A DNA stretch of 64,000 nt, taken from assembly GCF_006438825.1 (NCBI RefSeq), contig NZ_RCZP01000003.1:186001-250000 (forward strand), in the 5' to 3' direction. The stretch's first letter is position 1. The number at the start of each line of letters is the position of its first letter. This DNA comes from Muricoccus nepalensis. Its GTDB lineage: Bacteria; Pseudomonadota; Alphaproteobacteria; Acetobacterales; Acetobacteraceae. The translations under genes and the position numbers were made by a program. This document shows, piece after piece, positions 42,368 through 51,099 of the stretch. The notes below the pieces were generated by a model, which was given only the letters and a program-made list of their open reading frames with translations, was not told the DNA's origin and ran no database searches.

Positions 42368-43642
42368 TCAGCCGAACAGGTCGGCCGTGATGCTCGCGTA
42401 CCAGTCGTCGGCGTAGCGCGCCTCCAGCCGGCGCTGCTCGGGCAGGTCGCCGCGCGGCGACACGCCGCCCGAGTTCGGCACCTCGGCGATCGCCGTCCCC
42501 TCCGCGTTCGGGCGGAAGACGTTCACGACGGAAATCCCGTAATCCGCCCCGACATGGGAGTAGCAGGTGTTGAAGTAGGGCGCCTCCGGCACCGCCTCCC
42601 CGCGCAGCAGCGCGGCGGCGCTGGCGACGGCCTGCTTGGCCGTCGAGCTCGCGACGAAGCCCGACTTCGGCATCGGCCCCGGGATGTTCGCGTCGCCGAC
42701 CACGTGCACCCCCGGCGCCGCCCGCGCCTCGAAGGTCCGGGTGTCGACGGGAACCCATCCCGTCGCGTCCGTCAGGCCCGAGGCAACGGCGATGCGCGCC
42801 GCCGACTGCGGCGGGATGACGTTGCCCACGTCCACCCGGTGCCGCGTGCCGAACTCCGTTTCCAGCACCCCCTCGCGCGCGTCCACCCGCACGACGCGCC
42901 CGTCATCCGCCAGGGGCACCCACTCGATCATGCCGGGATAGAGCGCGTTCCAGCCGTCCTGGAACAGCGCCTGCTTGCTGAAGGCGTCCTTCGCGTCGAG
43001 GGCGAGGATCTTGGAGCGCGGCTTGTGGCGCTTGAGGTAGTGCGCGATCAGGCTGATCCGCTCGTAGGGGCCGGGCGGGCAGCGAAAGGGGTTGGCGGGA
43101 ATGGCAAGCCCGACGACGCCCCCGTCCGGCATCGCCTCGAGCTGCCGCCGCAGCAGCCGCGTCTGGGCGCCGTCGCCCGCGATCCAGGCGTGCGGCATCA
43201 CTCGGGACGCCGCCTCGTCGTAGCCCTCGAGCGCGCCGAAGCGGATCGCGATGCCCGGCGAGAGGATCAGCCGGTCGTAGGATAGCGTCTCGCCCCCGCG
43301 CAGCCGCACCCGGCGCGCGACGGGGTCGATCTCCTCCGCCCGGTCCTGGATCACCCGCACCCCGCGCGCGCGCAGGCCGTCATAGCCGTGGGTGATCTCC
43401 TCCATCCGCCGCTCGCCGGCGAGGACGAGGTTGGCGTAGGGGCAGGTGACGAAGCGCGGCTGCGGCTCGACGAGCGCGACGTCGAGCCAGGGGTGGTTCC
43501 GGCGCGCGAAGCCCGCGGCCGAGGCGCCCCCGAAGCCGCCGCCGATCACCAGCAGCCGCGCCGCCCCCTGCGCGCGCGCCAGCGCCGGGACGGAGAGCGC
43601 CGCCGCGGCCGAGAGGAGGGCGCGGCGCCGGAGGGCCGTCAC
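42368..43642 (-). CDS. fccB: Flavocytochrome c sulfide dehydrogenase flavoprotein subunit
   Basis: The 424-residue FAD protein has a Tat-type signal (ALRRRALLSAAAALSVPALA). FAD fingerprint: LLVIGGGFGGASAAG. C67 sits where FccB links FAD covalently, and C188 and C360 match the redox-active disulfide pair after allowing for the signal. The family oxidises sulfide to sulfur in the periplasm, passing electrons to the cytochrome subunit encoded just upstream. A GTG start with GAGGAGG 7 nt before it. Last gene of the leftward Mo/Sox array. Confidence 0.9.
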   Translation of the reverse strand: MTALRRRALLSAAAALSVPALARAQGAARLLVIGGGFGGASAAGFARRNHPWLDVALVEPQPRFVTCPYANLVLAGERRMEEITHGYDGLRARGVRVIQDRAEEIDPVARRVRLRGGETLSYDRLILSPGIAIRFGALEGYDEAASRVMPHAWIAGDGAQTRLLRRQLEAMPDGGVVGLAIPANPFRCPPGPYERISLIAHYLKRHKPRSKILALDAKDAFSKQALFQDGWNALYPGMIEWVPLADDGRVVRVDAREGVLETEFGTRHRVDVGNVIPPQSAARIAVASGLTDATGWVPVDTRTFEARAAPGVHVVGDANIPGPMPKSGFVASSTAKQAVASAAALLRGEAVPEAPYFNTCYSHVGADYGISVVNVFRPNAEGTAIAEVPNSGGVSPRGDLPEQRRLEARYADDWYASITADLFG

Positions 43643-43652
43643 GCGCGCCTCC

Positions 43653-43967
43653 TCACGGCCGCCGCGCGAAGTGGTCGAGGGCGGCCGCCGTCTCCGCCTC
43701 GGTGTAGCCCCGCGCGATGCGGTTCATGATCGTCGCCGGCCGCTCGTTCGCGCGGAAGGCCGCCATGGCCGCGGCCAGCTCGGCCCGGTCCCGCCCGGCC
43801 AGGCCCGGGACGCTCCCGCTGCCCGCGCCGCCCGGCCCGTGGCAGCCGAGGCAGCCCTGCGCGACCAGCGGCGCCGGCTGGGACCGGGCCGGCGCCGCGC
43901 CCGCCAGCGCCGCCAGGACCGCGGCGCCCGCGAGGCCCCCTCCCCGGATCGCGCGCTGCCACCCCAT
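43653..43967 (-). CDS. Monohaem cytochrome c (FccA/SoxE-type partner)
   Basis: The 104-residue protein has a signal peptide (GGGLAGAAVLAALAGAAPARS), a single CLGCH haem site, and a distal methionine candidate in PATIMNRIARGY, the position used by class I cytochromes beside FccB. It is shorter than dihaem FccA. It lies 10 nt before fccB and 17 nt after soxA, so it is co-transcribed. GGAGG lies 7 nt upstream of ATG 43967. Confidence 0.85.
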   Translation of the reverse strand: MGWQRAIRGGGLAGAAVLAALAGAAPARSQPAPLVAQGCLGCHGPGGAGSGSVPGLAGRDRAELAAAMAAFRANERPATIMNRIARGYTEAETAAALDHFARRP

Positions 43968-43984
43968 CGACGTCCTCCCTCCCC

Positions 43985-44746
43985 TCATCGGCGCAGGCCC
44001 GGCGCCTCGATGGGCAGCCCCGCCGCGCGGCTCGCCAGGAACAGCTCCAGCGCCAGGTACTCGGGCGCGCCGAGCGGCAGTTGCTCCGCCCGCACGCCGA
44101 GCGAGCAGGCCCGCAACCGCCGGTGCAGCGAGCCAAGCGTGTTCCAGTCGAGGCGATAGGCCGGGTAGCCCGTGCCGAGCCCGTTCGAGATGACGTCGCC
44201 CCGCAGGCGCCGCCCGGCGTTGTCGTCGTGGCACTGCCCGCAGGACAGGTTCAGCTGGCCCTGCCGCGCCTCGTAGAAGCGGCGCCCCTCCTCGAGGAAG
44301 GGCGCGGCGGCCCCGCCCGTCTCCACCGCGACGGGCTGCCCGTGGGAGCGCAGCGCGACCGCGGCGGTCAGGGCGAGGAGCGGCTCGCTCTCGTAGCCGA
44401 AGGCGGGCGCGCCCTGGTGCCGCGCGCGGCACCGCTCGATCCGCCCCTCCAGGTTCAGCAACGCGCCGTCCTCCGCCACCGCCGGGTAGCGCGCGGCGAC
44501 GCCCGCCATGCCCGCGATGTCGCCGTGGCAGGACTGGCAGCTCCGCGCGCCCTCCCGCCACAGCGCCTCCCCCTCCTCCACCCAGAGCCAGCCGGGATGG
44601 CGCGAGGGGTCCTCCTGCGCGTCGCGGAGCCCGGGCGAGAGGTAGTCGCGCGTCGGGCGGATCTCGGCGGCCCCCGCCAGCAGCCCCGCCACGAGCCAGG
44701 GCAGGGCGAGCAGGAGGGCGCGCGCCGCGCGGCGGCCCGCGGTCAC
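43985..44746 (-). CDS. soxA: SoxA, dihaem c-type cytochrome of the SoxAX complex
   Basis: The 253-residue protein starts from a GTG that overlaps the soxZ stop (GTGA). A signal peptide (ALLLALPWLVAGLLAGAAE) is followed by CQSCH (70-74) with ligand C106, and CGQCH (169-173) with the active-site cysteine C214 in LRACSLGVRAEQLPLG. This spacing matches dihaem SoxA proteins. With SoxX it forms the disulfide/thioester linking thiosulfate to SoxY. Both haem sites are intact, so the enzyme should be functional. Confidence 0.93.
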   Translation of the reverse strand: MTAGRRAARALLLALPWLVAGLLAGAAEIRPTRDYLSPGLRDAQEDPSRHPGWLWVEEGEALWREGARSCQSCHGDIAGMAGVAARYPAVAEDGALLNLEGRIERCRARHQGAPAFGYESEPLLALTAAVALRSHGQPVAVETGGAAAPFLEEGRRFYEARQGQLNLSCGQCHDDNAGRRLRGDVISNGLGTGYPAYRLDWNTLGSLHRRLRACSLGVRAEQLPLGAPEYLALELFLASRAAGLPIEAPGLRR

Positions 44747-45072
44747 GCCACGTCCAGCCGGGCCTCGCGGCGGTAGATCGCGCCGCCGTCCTCGTGCCAC
44801 TCGAAGACCAGGGTGCCGCTCTCCGTCGCGACGGTCGTGAACTCGACATAGGGGTTGGCGGTGACGCCCGGGGAGAGGTCCATGCGGAACACCTCCTCCC
44901 CGCCATAGGTCACCCGGAACGCGTGCAGGATCCGACGCGGCGTCGGCGCCACCCCCGGCGCGTTGGCCGCGCGCTCCATCGGGTGGCGGACCAGCACGCG
45001 CACGGTCACGACCTCTCCCTTCCGCGCGGAGGCGGGCATGGTGATCCGGGCGGTGATGGGGACAGTGCGCAT
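44743..45072 (-). CDS. soxZ: SoxZ, sulfur-carrier partner of SoxY
   Basis: The 109-residue cytoplasmic-looking beta-sandwich protein (TVPITARITMPASARKGEVV, VRVLVRHPMERA, FRMDLSPGVTANPYVEFTT) is exported as a dimer with SoxY. It has no signal of its own, as is usual. It lies 2 nt after soxY and overlaps soxA by 4 nt. Confidence 0.94.
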   Translation of the reverse strand: MRTVPITARITMPASARKGEVVTVRVLVRHPMERAANAPGVAPTPRRILHAFRVTYGGEEVFRMDLSPGVTANPYVEFTTVATESGTLVFEWHEDGGAIYRREARLDVA

Positions 45073-45074
45073 GG

Positions 45075-45563
45075 TCAGCCCGTTTCCACGCAGGCGCCGA
45101 GGATGACGATCACGTTGCGGCCGACGCGGTGGACCGTCCCGCGGCTCGTCTCGGCGAGGGCAACGAGCGTCTGGCTCGTCGCCAGCCGGACCCGCGTCGA
45201 GACCTCAGCGCGGCCGGACCGCGGCGTCAGGTGGAAGGTCGCGACGCGCGGGAAGGGGTTCTTCTCGGACAGGACGTGGATCGCCGTGACGTGGTCCTCC
45301 GCCGTCATCGGGCTCTCGGCCGCGACCGACAGTTCCACGGAGTTGCCGTTCTCCGACAGCGGCGGCACCTCGAGCGCGATCCCGCCCTCGACCGGCACCC
45401 GGCCCGCGAGGATGGCGCGCTCGGCCGCAGCGAAGCTCTCCGCGCTCTGCACCTCGGTCAGCACCGACGGCGCCGCGGCCGGGGGCGCGCCCTGGGCACG
45501 CGCGGCCGCCGCGCCCATCGCGGGCGGCAGGGCCAGCACGGCGCGGCGGGAAAGGGCACTCAT
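45075..45563 (-). CDS. soxY: SoxY, sulfur-carrier protein with atypical C-terminus
   Basis: The 162-residue protein has a Tat signal (MSALSRRAVLALPPAMGAA) and the SoxY core (NGNSVELSVAAESPMTAEDHV, LSEKNPFPRVATFHLTP). The carrier cysteine is present, but the canonical mobile end GGCGG is replaced by LGACVETG: Cys is followed by Val-Glu-Thr-Gly. That changes the swinging arm on which thiosulfate-derived sulfur rides. It lies 4 nt after soxX and 2 nt before soxZ. Confidence 0.9.
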   Translation of the reverse strand: MSALSRRAVLALPPAMGAAAARAQGAPPAAAPSVLTEVQSAESFAAAERAILAGRVPVEGGIALEVPPLSENGNSVELSVAAESPMTAEDHVTAIHVLSEKNPFPRVATFHLTPRSGRAEVSTRVRLATSQTLVALAETSRGTVHRVGRNVIVILGACVETG

Positions 45564-45567
45564 CGCG

Positions 45568-45933
45568 TCACTCCTTCAGTCCGGCGAGGTAGGCGACGAC
45601 GTCCTCCACCTCCTGCGCGCTCAGCACGGGCTCGCCGCGGTAGCGCGGGTCCACCCGACGGAGCCCCTCGGTCCGGTGGTAGGCGGGCATGATCGCGCCG
45701 GGGTTCACGCGCGTGGGGTCCACCAGCCGCAGCCGCACCTGCCCCGGCGACAGGCGGCTGCCGACGCCCGCGAGCGGCGGGCCGACATCGCCCATGAAGG
45801 GCTCCGCCGTGCCGGGGATGGCGTGGCAGATGAGGCAATTGGCCGTCTCCCGGTTCCGGACGACGGCCTCGCCCCGCGCGGGGTCGCCAGCCAACCCGTC
45901 CAGCGGCGCCGCGATCGCGTCCCCCGCCACCAC
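45568..45933 (-). CDS. soxX: SoxX, monohaem cytochrome of SoxAX; start codon unresolved
   Basis: Haem site NCLICHAIP and distal region GAIMPAYHRTEG are present, with SoxX C-terminal PVLSAQEVEDVVAYLAGLK. The listed start is the first ordinary start codon (GTG 45933), but that omits the obvious in-frame export signal just upstream (about 45937-46011: ARRRG, then VLALLALLAAAPAAG). The frame stays open to 46038 with only a late CTG as a near-start, so the true start is non-standard, or a single-base error or frameshift lies between 45937 and 46020. The upstream Mo-subunit gene ends inside this extension. Confidence 0.8.
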   Translation of the reverse strand: MVAGDAIAAPLDGLAGDPARGEAVVRNRETANCLICHAIPGTAEPFMGDVGPPLAGVGSRLSPGQVRLRLVDPTRVNPGAIMPAYHRTEGLRRVDPRYRGEPVLSAQEVEDVVAYLAGLKE

Positions 45934-46012
45934 GAAGGGCGCGACCCGCCCCGCCGCCGGCGCGGCGGCGAGCAGGGCGAGGAGCGCGAGGACGGCGCCG
46001 CGCCGGCGCGCG

Positions 46013-48223
46013 TCAGGCGCGGCGGAGGTCGTGGTGCTTCAGCGGCATGTCGCGGATCCGCTTGCCCGTCGCCGCGAAGAGCGCGTTCAGCACCGCCGGC
46101 GCCGCCACCATGATCGTCGGCTCGCCCACGCCGCCCCAGAAGCCGCCGGAGGGCATGACGATCGTCTCGACCTTCGGCATCTCGTCCATGCGCAGCACGT
46201 TGTAGCTGTCGAAGTTCGTCTGCTCGACGGCGCCGTCCTTCAGGGTGATCTCCTGGTAGAGCATGGCCGAGAGCCCGTAGACGAAGGACCCCTCCACCTG
46301 CATCTCGATCTGGCGCGGGTTCGCGGCGTGGCCGGGATCGGTCGCGGCCACGATCCGGTGGATGCGGAGCTGCCCGGCATCGCTCACCGAGACCTCCGCC
46401 GCCGCCGCGACGTAGCTGCCGAAGCCCATCTGCTGCGCGAGGCCGCGGTGCACGCCGGGCGGCGGGGGCGAGCCCCAGCCGATCCGCTCCGCCACCGCGT
46501 TGAGCACCGCCAGGTGCTTCGGGTGGTTCGCCATGAGCTTGCGGCGCAGCGCCAGCGGGTCCTGCCCCGTCGCGTGCGCGACCTCGTCGAGGAAGCACTC
46601 GAGGTAGATGGCGTTCTGGTTGTGGTTCACGCCCCGCCAGAAATGCGCGGGCACGTGCGTGTTGCGCATGGCGTGGTCGACGAGCAGGTTCGGGAAGGTG
46701 TAGCCGATCGCCCCCTCCGCCCCGCCCGGGTTCAGCCCCTGGAACTGCACGGGGTCGCGCCCGTTCTGCAGCCCGCCCGGGAAGGCCGTGGAGAGGATCG
46801 ACTGGCCGGAGATGCGCATGTGCAGCCCGGTGATGTCGCCCTTCTCGTCGAGGCCCGCGGTCAGCCGGCACTTGGTGACGGGGTGGTAGCGCCCCTGCAC
46901 CATGTCCTCCTCGCGCGTCCACATCGTCTTGACGGGAAGGCCGGGCACCTGGCGCGCGATGCGGACCGCGTCCTCCAGCCAGTCGTGCACCGTGCGCCGG
47001 CCGAAGCCGCCGCCCAGGTCCACGCGGTGGACGTCGCAGGCCGTCTGCGGCAGGCCGGCCGCGCCGGCGGCGGCGGCCAGCGCCGCCTCGCCGTTCTGGG
47101 TCGGGCACCAGACGTCGCAGCGCGCCGGGGTCCACAGGACCGTGGCGTTCATCGGCTCCATCGGCGCGTGGTTCAGGAAGGGGTAGGAGTAGGTCGCCTC
47201 CACCTTCCGGGCGGCGCCCGCGATCGCCGCGCGCGCGTCGCCGCTCTCGTTCCCGACGAAGGCCTCCTTCGCGGTCAGCCCCTCGTCCAGCATGGCGGCG
47301 ACGGTGGCGGAGGAGACGCGCCCGCTCTCGCCCACGTCCCACTCGACCGGCAGGGCGTCCAGCGCGGTCTTCGCGCGCCAGAAGGTGTCCGCCACGACGG
47401 CGACGCAGGAGTCACCGACCTGCAGGACGTGCTTCACGCCCGGCATGCCCGTGACGGCCGCCGCGTCGAAGGACTTCACGCGCCCGCCGAAGACGGGGCA
47501 GCGCCGCGGCACCGCGACGAGCATCCCGGCCATCCGGAGGTCGGCGCCGTAGACCTGCTTGCCCGTCGTCTTGTCCGCCGTGTCGATCCGCGCGAGCGGC
47601 TGCCCGGCGATCGTCCAGCTGCGCGGGTCCTTCAGCGGCACGTCCGCCGGCGGCGCCAGCCGCGCCGCCTCGGCCGCGACCTCCCCGTAGCGGAGCCGGC
47701 GCCCGGTCGGGCCGTGGGTGATCACGCTGTCCTTCGCCGCGCACTCCCCCGCGGGGACGCCCCAGCGGTCCGCGGCGGCCTGGACGAGCATCATCCGCGC
47801 GGCGGCGCCGCCCCGGCGGACGTATTCCTGGCTCTGGCGGATGCCCTGGCTGCCCGCCGTCAGGAAGGCGCCCCAGGCCCGGTTGCGGGCGAGGCTCTGG
47901 CCGGGCGTCACGTACTCCGTCGAGACGCGCGACCAGTCGCATTGCAGCTCCTCGGCGATGAGCTGGGCGAGGCCGGTGCGCGTCCCCTGCCCCATCTCGG
48001 TCCGGGCCATGCGGAGGACGACGCGGTCGTCCGGGTGGATGACGACCCAGGCGTTCACCTCCGGCACGGGGGGCGGCACGCCGGGCGCGGACGCCGGCTG
48101 CGCCAGGGCGCCCTTGGACGGAAGGTGGAAACCGAGCAGCACGGCCGCCCCGGCGCCCTTCAGCAGGGTGCGGCGCGACGCGCGGGATGCGGTCTCGGGC
48201 GTGACGGTGTCGGGCGTGGTCAT
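46013..48223 (-). CDS. Exported IorB-type molybdopterin subunit (1)
   Basis: The 736-residue large subunit of the isoquinoline 1-oxidoreductase/periplasmic aldehyde dehydrogenase group has a Tat signal (ASRRTLLKGAGAAVLLG). Motifs: RTEMGQGTRTGLAQLIAEEL (Mo-cofactor) and WGGVGEPTIMVAAPAVL (catalytic Glu). The 3' end overlaps the signal-peptide region of soxX. Electrons from such enzymes usually go to c-type cytochromes, which the following sox/fcc genes would supply. The substrate is unknown. It lies 13 nt after its Fe-S partner. Confidence 0.9.
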   Translation of the reverse strand: MTTPDTVTPETASRASRRTLLKGAGAAVLLGFHLPSKGALAQPASAPGVPPPVPEVNAWVVIHPDDRVVLRMARTEMGQGTRTGLAQLIAEELQCDWSRVSTEYVTPGQSLARNRAWGAFLTAGSQGIRQSQEYVRRGGAAARMMLVQAAADRWGVPAGECAAKDSVITHGPTGRRLRYGEVAAEAARLAPPADVPLKDPRSWTIAGQPLARIDTADKTTGKQVYGADLRMAGMLVAVPRRCPVFGGRVKSFDAAAVTGMPGVKHVLQVGDSCVAVVADTFWRAKTALDALPVEWDVGESGRVSSATVAAMLDEGLTAKEAFVGNESGDARAAIAGAARKVEATYSYPFLNHAPMEPMNATVLWTPARCDVWCPTQNGEAALAAAAGAAGLPQTACDVHRVDLGGGFGRRTVHDWLEDAVRIARQVPGLPVKTMWTREEDMVQGRYHPVTKCRLTAGLDEKGDITGLHMRISGQSILSTAFPGGLQNGRDPVQFQGLNPGGAEGAIGYTFPNLLVDHAMRNTHVPAHFWRGVNHNQNAIYLECFLDEVAHATGQDPLALRRKLMANHPKHLAVLNAVAERIGWGSPPPPGVHRGLAQQMGFGSYVAAAAEVSVSDAGQLRIHRIVAATDPGHAANPRQIEMQVEGSFVYGLSAMLYQEITLKDGAVEQTNFDSYNVLRMDEMPKVETIVMPSGGFWGGVGEPTIMVAAPAVLNALFAATGKRIRDMPLKHHDLRRA

Positions 48224-48236
48224 GGCGCGTCGTCCC

Positions 48237-48704
48237 TCAGCCCGTGGTGCCGGCGGTCGCGGCGGCGGCCTGGTGGATGCCGGCGCGGACGCGGTTGAAG
48301 GTGCCGCAGCGGCAGATGTTGGTCATCGCCTCGTTGATCTCGTCGTCCGTCGGCCGCGGCTTCTCGGCCAGCAGCGCCGCCGCGGCCATGATCATCCCGG
48401 ACTGGCAGAAGCCGCATTGCGGCACGTCCAGCGCGCGCCAGGCCACCTGCACGGGGTGGTTGCCGTCGGGCGAGAGGCCCTCGATCGTCACGATCTTCTG
48501 GTCCTCGGCCACCGCCGAGACCGGCAGGGAGCAGGCCCGGATCGCCTGGCCGTCGAGGTGGACGGTGCAGGCCCCGCACTGCGCGACGCCGCAGCCGTAC
48601 TTCGTGCCGGTCAGGCCGACATGGTCCCGGATCGCCCAGAGCAGGGGGGTGTCGGGCTCCGCGTCCACCTCCACGGTCTTGCCGTTGATGTTCAGCCTGG
48701 CCAT
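48237..48704 (-). CDS. IorA-type 2Fe-2S subunit (1)
   Basis: The 155-residue two-cluster protein has [19 protein letters not shown] plus RAC, then [13 protein letters not shown] and [10 protein letters not shown]. All eight Cys are present. No signal peptide is seen, so it is probably exported with its Tat-carrying partner. It precedes the Mo subunit gene by 13 nt. A 165-bp gap separates it from the second pair's Mo gene. Confidence 0.93.
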   Translation of the reverse strand: MARLNINGKTVEVDAEPDTPLLWAIRDHVGLTGTKYGCGVAQCGACTVHLDGQAIRACSLPVSAVAEDQKIVTIEGLSPDGNHPVQVAWRALDVPQCGFCQSGMIMAAAALLAEKPRPTDDEINEAMTNICRCGTFNRVRAGIHQAAAATAGTTG

Positions 48705-48869
48705 CGCGGTTGCCGCCCTCGGACGTTTTCGTTGCGTCGACTATCGACAACCCGCGCCCCCCCTGCAAGCCCGACCTGCGGCGGCCCGGCCCGCGAGGGA
48801 CCGGCCGCGGCGGGGGCGCCCGCGGGCCGCGGCGACCCGGGCGCGGCGGAACCGCGCCCGGCCCGCCCC

Positions 48870-51086
48870 TCAGGGGAGCGGCATTCGCGCCGCCCCGCTG
48901 AGCGCGGCCTTGACGCGCTCGGGCGTGAAGGGCGCGCGCCGCAGCCGGGCGCCGGTCGCGTCGAAGATGGCGTTGCCGAAGGCGGGCGCGATGACGGCGG
49001 CCGCCGGCTCGCCCGCCCCCCACATCGGCTGGTCCGGCCGGTCGAGGATCTCCACCGTGATCCGCGGCACCTCGGGGAAGGTGATCAGCGGGTAGCTCTC
49101 CCAGTCGAGGGTGGTGATCCGGTTCCCCTCCCAGGCGATCTCCTCGCGCAGGCACCGGGAGAGGGTCTGCACCACGCACCCTTCCGCCTGCTGCCGGACG
49201 CCGTCGGGGTTGATCACCTGCCCGCAGTCCTGGGCCAGCCAGGCGTCGGTGGCGCGCACCGTCCCGTCATCCAGGTTCACCTCCGCCGCGATGACGCAGG
49301 CGACGTAGGTGCGGGTGTTGTCGTAGCGGATATAGGCGATGCCCCGCCCGCGCCGGATTGGGCCGGACGCCTCGCCCCTCGGCGAGGGCCGCCCGTCCCA
49401 GCCGGAGACCCGCGCCGCCGCCTCGATCACCGCGCGCCCGCGGGGGTCGGAGAGGTGGTCGAGGCGGAAGCGCACCGGGTCCTTCCGCGCGGCCGCCGCC
49501 AGCTCGTCCGTGAAGCACTCCACCGCAAAGCAGTTCTGCACCCGCCCCGGCGTGCGGATCCAGGAGGGGCGGAAGGGCGTCTCCGCGATCCGGTGCACGA
49601 CCGTCCGGGCGGCGGGGATGCCGTCGTAGGGCGGGTTGGAGTTCGCGTGCCAGTTCCCCGAGCCCGGCGCGCCGCCGTCCTCCTTGTCCAGCAGCGCCGA
49701 CGCCGTGGTGCGGAGCAGCGTGACGGTGGAGTGCGGCACCCAGGACTGCGAGTCCCAGGCGGCCATGCGGCCCTCCGCCGTCAGCCCGCCCTTGAGGTCC
49801 ATGACGGTGGGCGGGCCCTTGGGCTCGGAGCCGTGCTCGTCGTGGCGCATCCATTGCAGCCGGACCGGCCGCGGCGCCACCGCGGTTGCGATCACCGCGC
49901 ATTCCGACGCCGCGTCCTCGAGCCCGTTCCGCCCGAAGCAGCCGGAGGAGTGGTGGTAGAGCACCCGCACCGCCTCGTTCGGCATCCCCAGCGCGCGCGC
50001 GATCTGCGCCCGGAGGTCAAAGGGCGCCTGGGTGCCGGAGTGCACGGTCAGCCGCCCGTCGGCAAGCTGCGCGACGGCGCAGGAGGGGCCGATCGTGCCG
50101 TGGGTCTGCACGGCAAAGGCGTAGCTCGCCTCCAGCGTCGACGCGGCCTCGGCCAGCGCGCTCTCCGGGTTGCCCCGGTTGACCGTCACGTCGGCCCGCA
50201 CGGCCGGCGTGCGCCGCGCGACATCGTAGACCTCCTCCATCGAGGGAATGGCCTTGCCCGCGCTCCAGGTTACCGCCAGATCGCGCGCGGCGCGCACCGC
50301 GTCCCACTCGCGCTCCGCCACCACCGCCAGCACGCCGCCCTGGCGCACGAGGCGCGCGGGGATGCCGGCGATCGAGGCCTCGTCCACCGCGACGGGCTCG
50401 GCGCCCAGCGCGGGCGCGTGGATCACCCGGGCGTGCAGCATGCCCGGCAGGCGGACGTTGTGGATGTAGTCGCCGCCCGCCGTCAGCTTGTCCACCAGGT
50501 CCGGGCGCGGCAACGACCGCCCCGCCACCTTCCAGGCCGCGCGGTCCTTCACGCGGGCCTCGGGGTCGATCGCGACGTCGAAGCGCCGCCCGCCGACGAG
50601 TTCCGCGTAGCTCACCCGCCGCCCCGGGTCGGAAGCGACGCGCACCGCGCCGTCCACCGTCTCCACGTCGCCGGTCGCGACGCCGAGGCGCTCGGCCCCC
50701 ATCCGGGCGAGGGCCGCGCGCGCGGTCGCGGCGGCGCGGCGCAGGCGCGGCCCCACGACCTGCAGCGTGACGGAGCCGCCGGTCAGCCCGTGGTCGGCCG
50801 AGCGGTCGGTGTCGGGGAAGGGCAGGTGGACGGCCTCGAAGGGCAAGTCGAGCTCCTCCGCGGCGATCTGGGCGAGGGCGGTGCGGATGCCCTGGCCGAA
50901 CTCCGTCTTGCTCGTCAGCACGGCGCAGCGGCCGTCGGCGCCGATGGCGAGCACGCCGTCCACGTCGGTAGCGGGCGGGTCGGCCAGGTTCGTCTGCGCG
51001 CCCACCGGCGCGCCGCGCAGGCCGAGAGCCACGAAGAGGCCGGCGCCGGCCGCGAGCACCGAGCGGCGGGGAAGGATCGCGTTCAT
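48870..51086 (-). CDS. Exported IorB-type molybdopterin subunit (2)
   Basis: The 738-residue second paralogue starts MNAILPRRSVLAAGAGLFV with a Tat signal. Motifs: KTEFGQGIRTALAQIAAEEL, HHSSGCFGRNGLEDAAS, VIAAEVNLDDGTVRATDAW and MWGAGEPAAAVIAP (catalytic Glu). It is clearly diverged from paralogue 1, so a different substrate is likely. GAGGAGG lies upstream of ATG 51086. It is 13 nt after the Fe-S subunit gene. Confidence 0.9.
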   Translation of the reverse strand: MNAILPRRSVLAAGAGLFVALGLRGAPVGAQTNLADPPATDVDGVLAIGADGRCAVLTSKTEFGQGIRTALAQIAAEELDLPFEAVHLPFPDTDRSADHGLTGGSVTLQVVGPRLRRAAATARAALARMGAERLGVATGDVETVDGAVRVASDPGRRVSYAELVGGRRFDVAIDPEARVKDRAAWKVAGRSLPRPDLVDKLTAGGDYIHNVRLPGMLHARVIHAPALGAEPVAVDEASIAGIPARLVRQGGVLAVVAEREWDAVRAARDLAVTWSAGKAIPSMEEVYDVARRTPAVRADVTVNRGNPESALAEAASTLEASYAFAVQTHGTIGPSCAVAQLADGRLTVHSGTQAPFDLRAQIARALGMPNEAVRVLYHHSSGCFGRNGLEDAASECAVIATAVAPRPVRLQWMRHDEHGSEPKGPPTVMDLKGGLTAEGRMAAWDSQSWVPHSTVTLLRTTASALLDKEDGGAPGSGNWHANSNPPYDGIPAARTVVHRIAETPFRPSWIRTPGRVQNCFAVECFTDELAAAARKDPVRFRLDHLSDPRGRAVIEAAARVSGWDGRPSPRGEASGPIRRGRGIAYIRYDNTRTYVACVIAAEVNLDDGTVRATDAWLAQDCGQVINPDGVRQQAEGCVVQTLSRCLREEIAWEGNRITTLDWESYPLITFPEVPRITVEILDRPDQPMWGAGEPAAAVIAPAFGNAIFDATGARLRRAPFTPERVKAALSGAARMPLP

Positions 51087-51099
51087 CGTCCCGGCCTCC

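Noticed and set aside
45705-47342. A leftward open frame running through the 5' part of soxX into the Mo-subunit gene
   Set aside because: It is the wrong frame for both genes. It was considered as a source of a soxX start via CTGACG, but it does not lead into the haem-containing frame without a frameshift.
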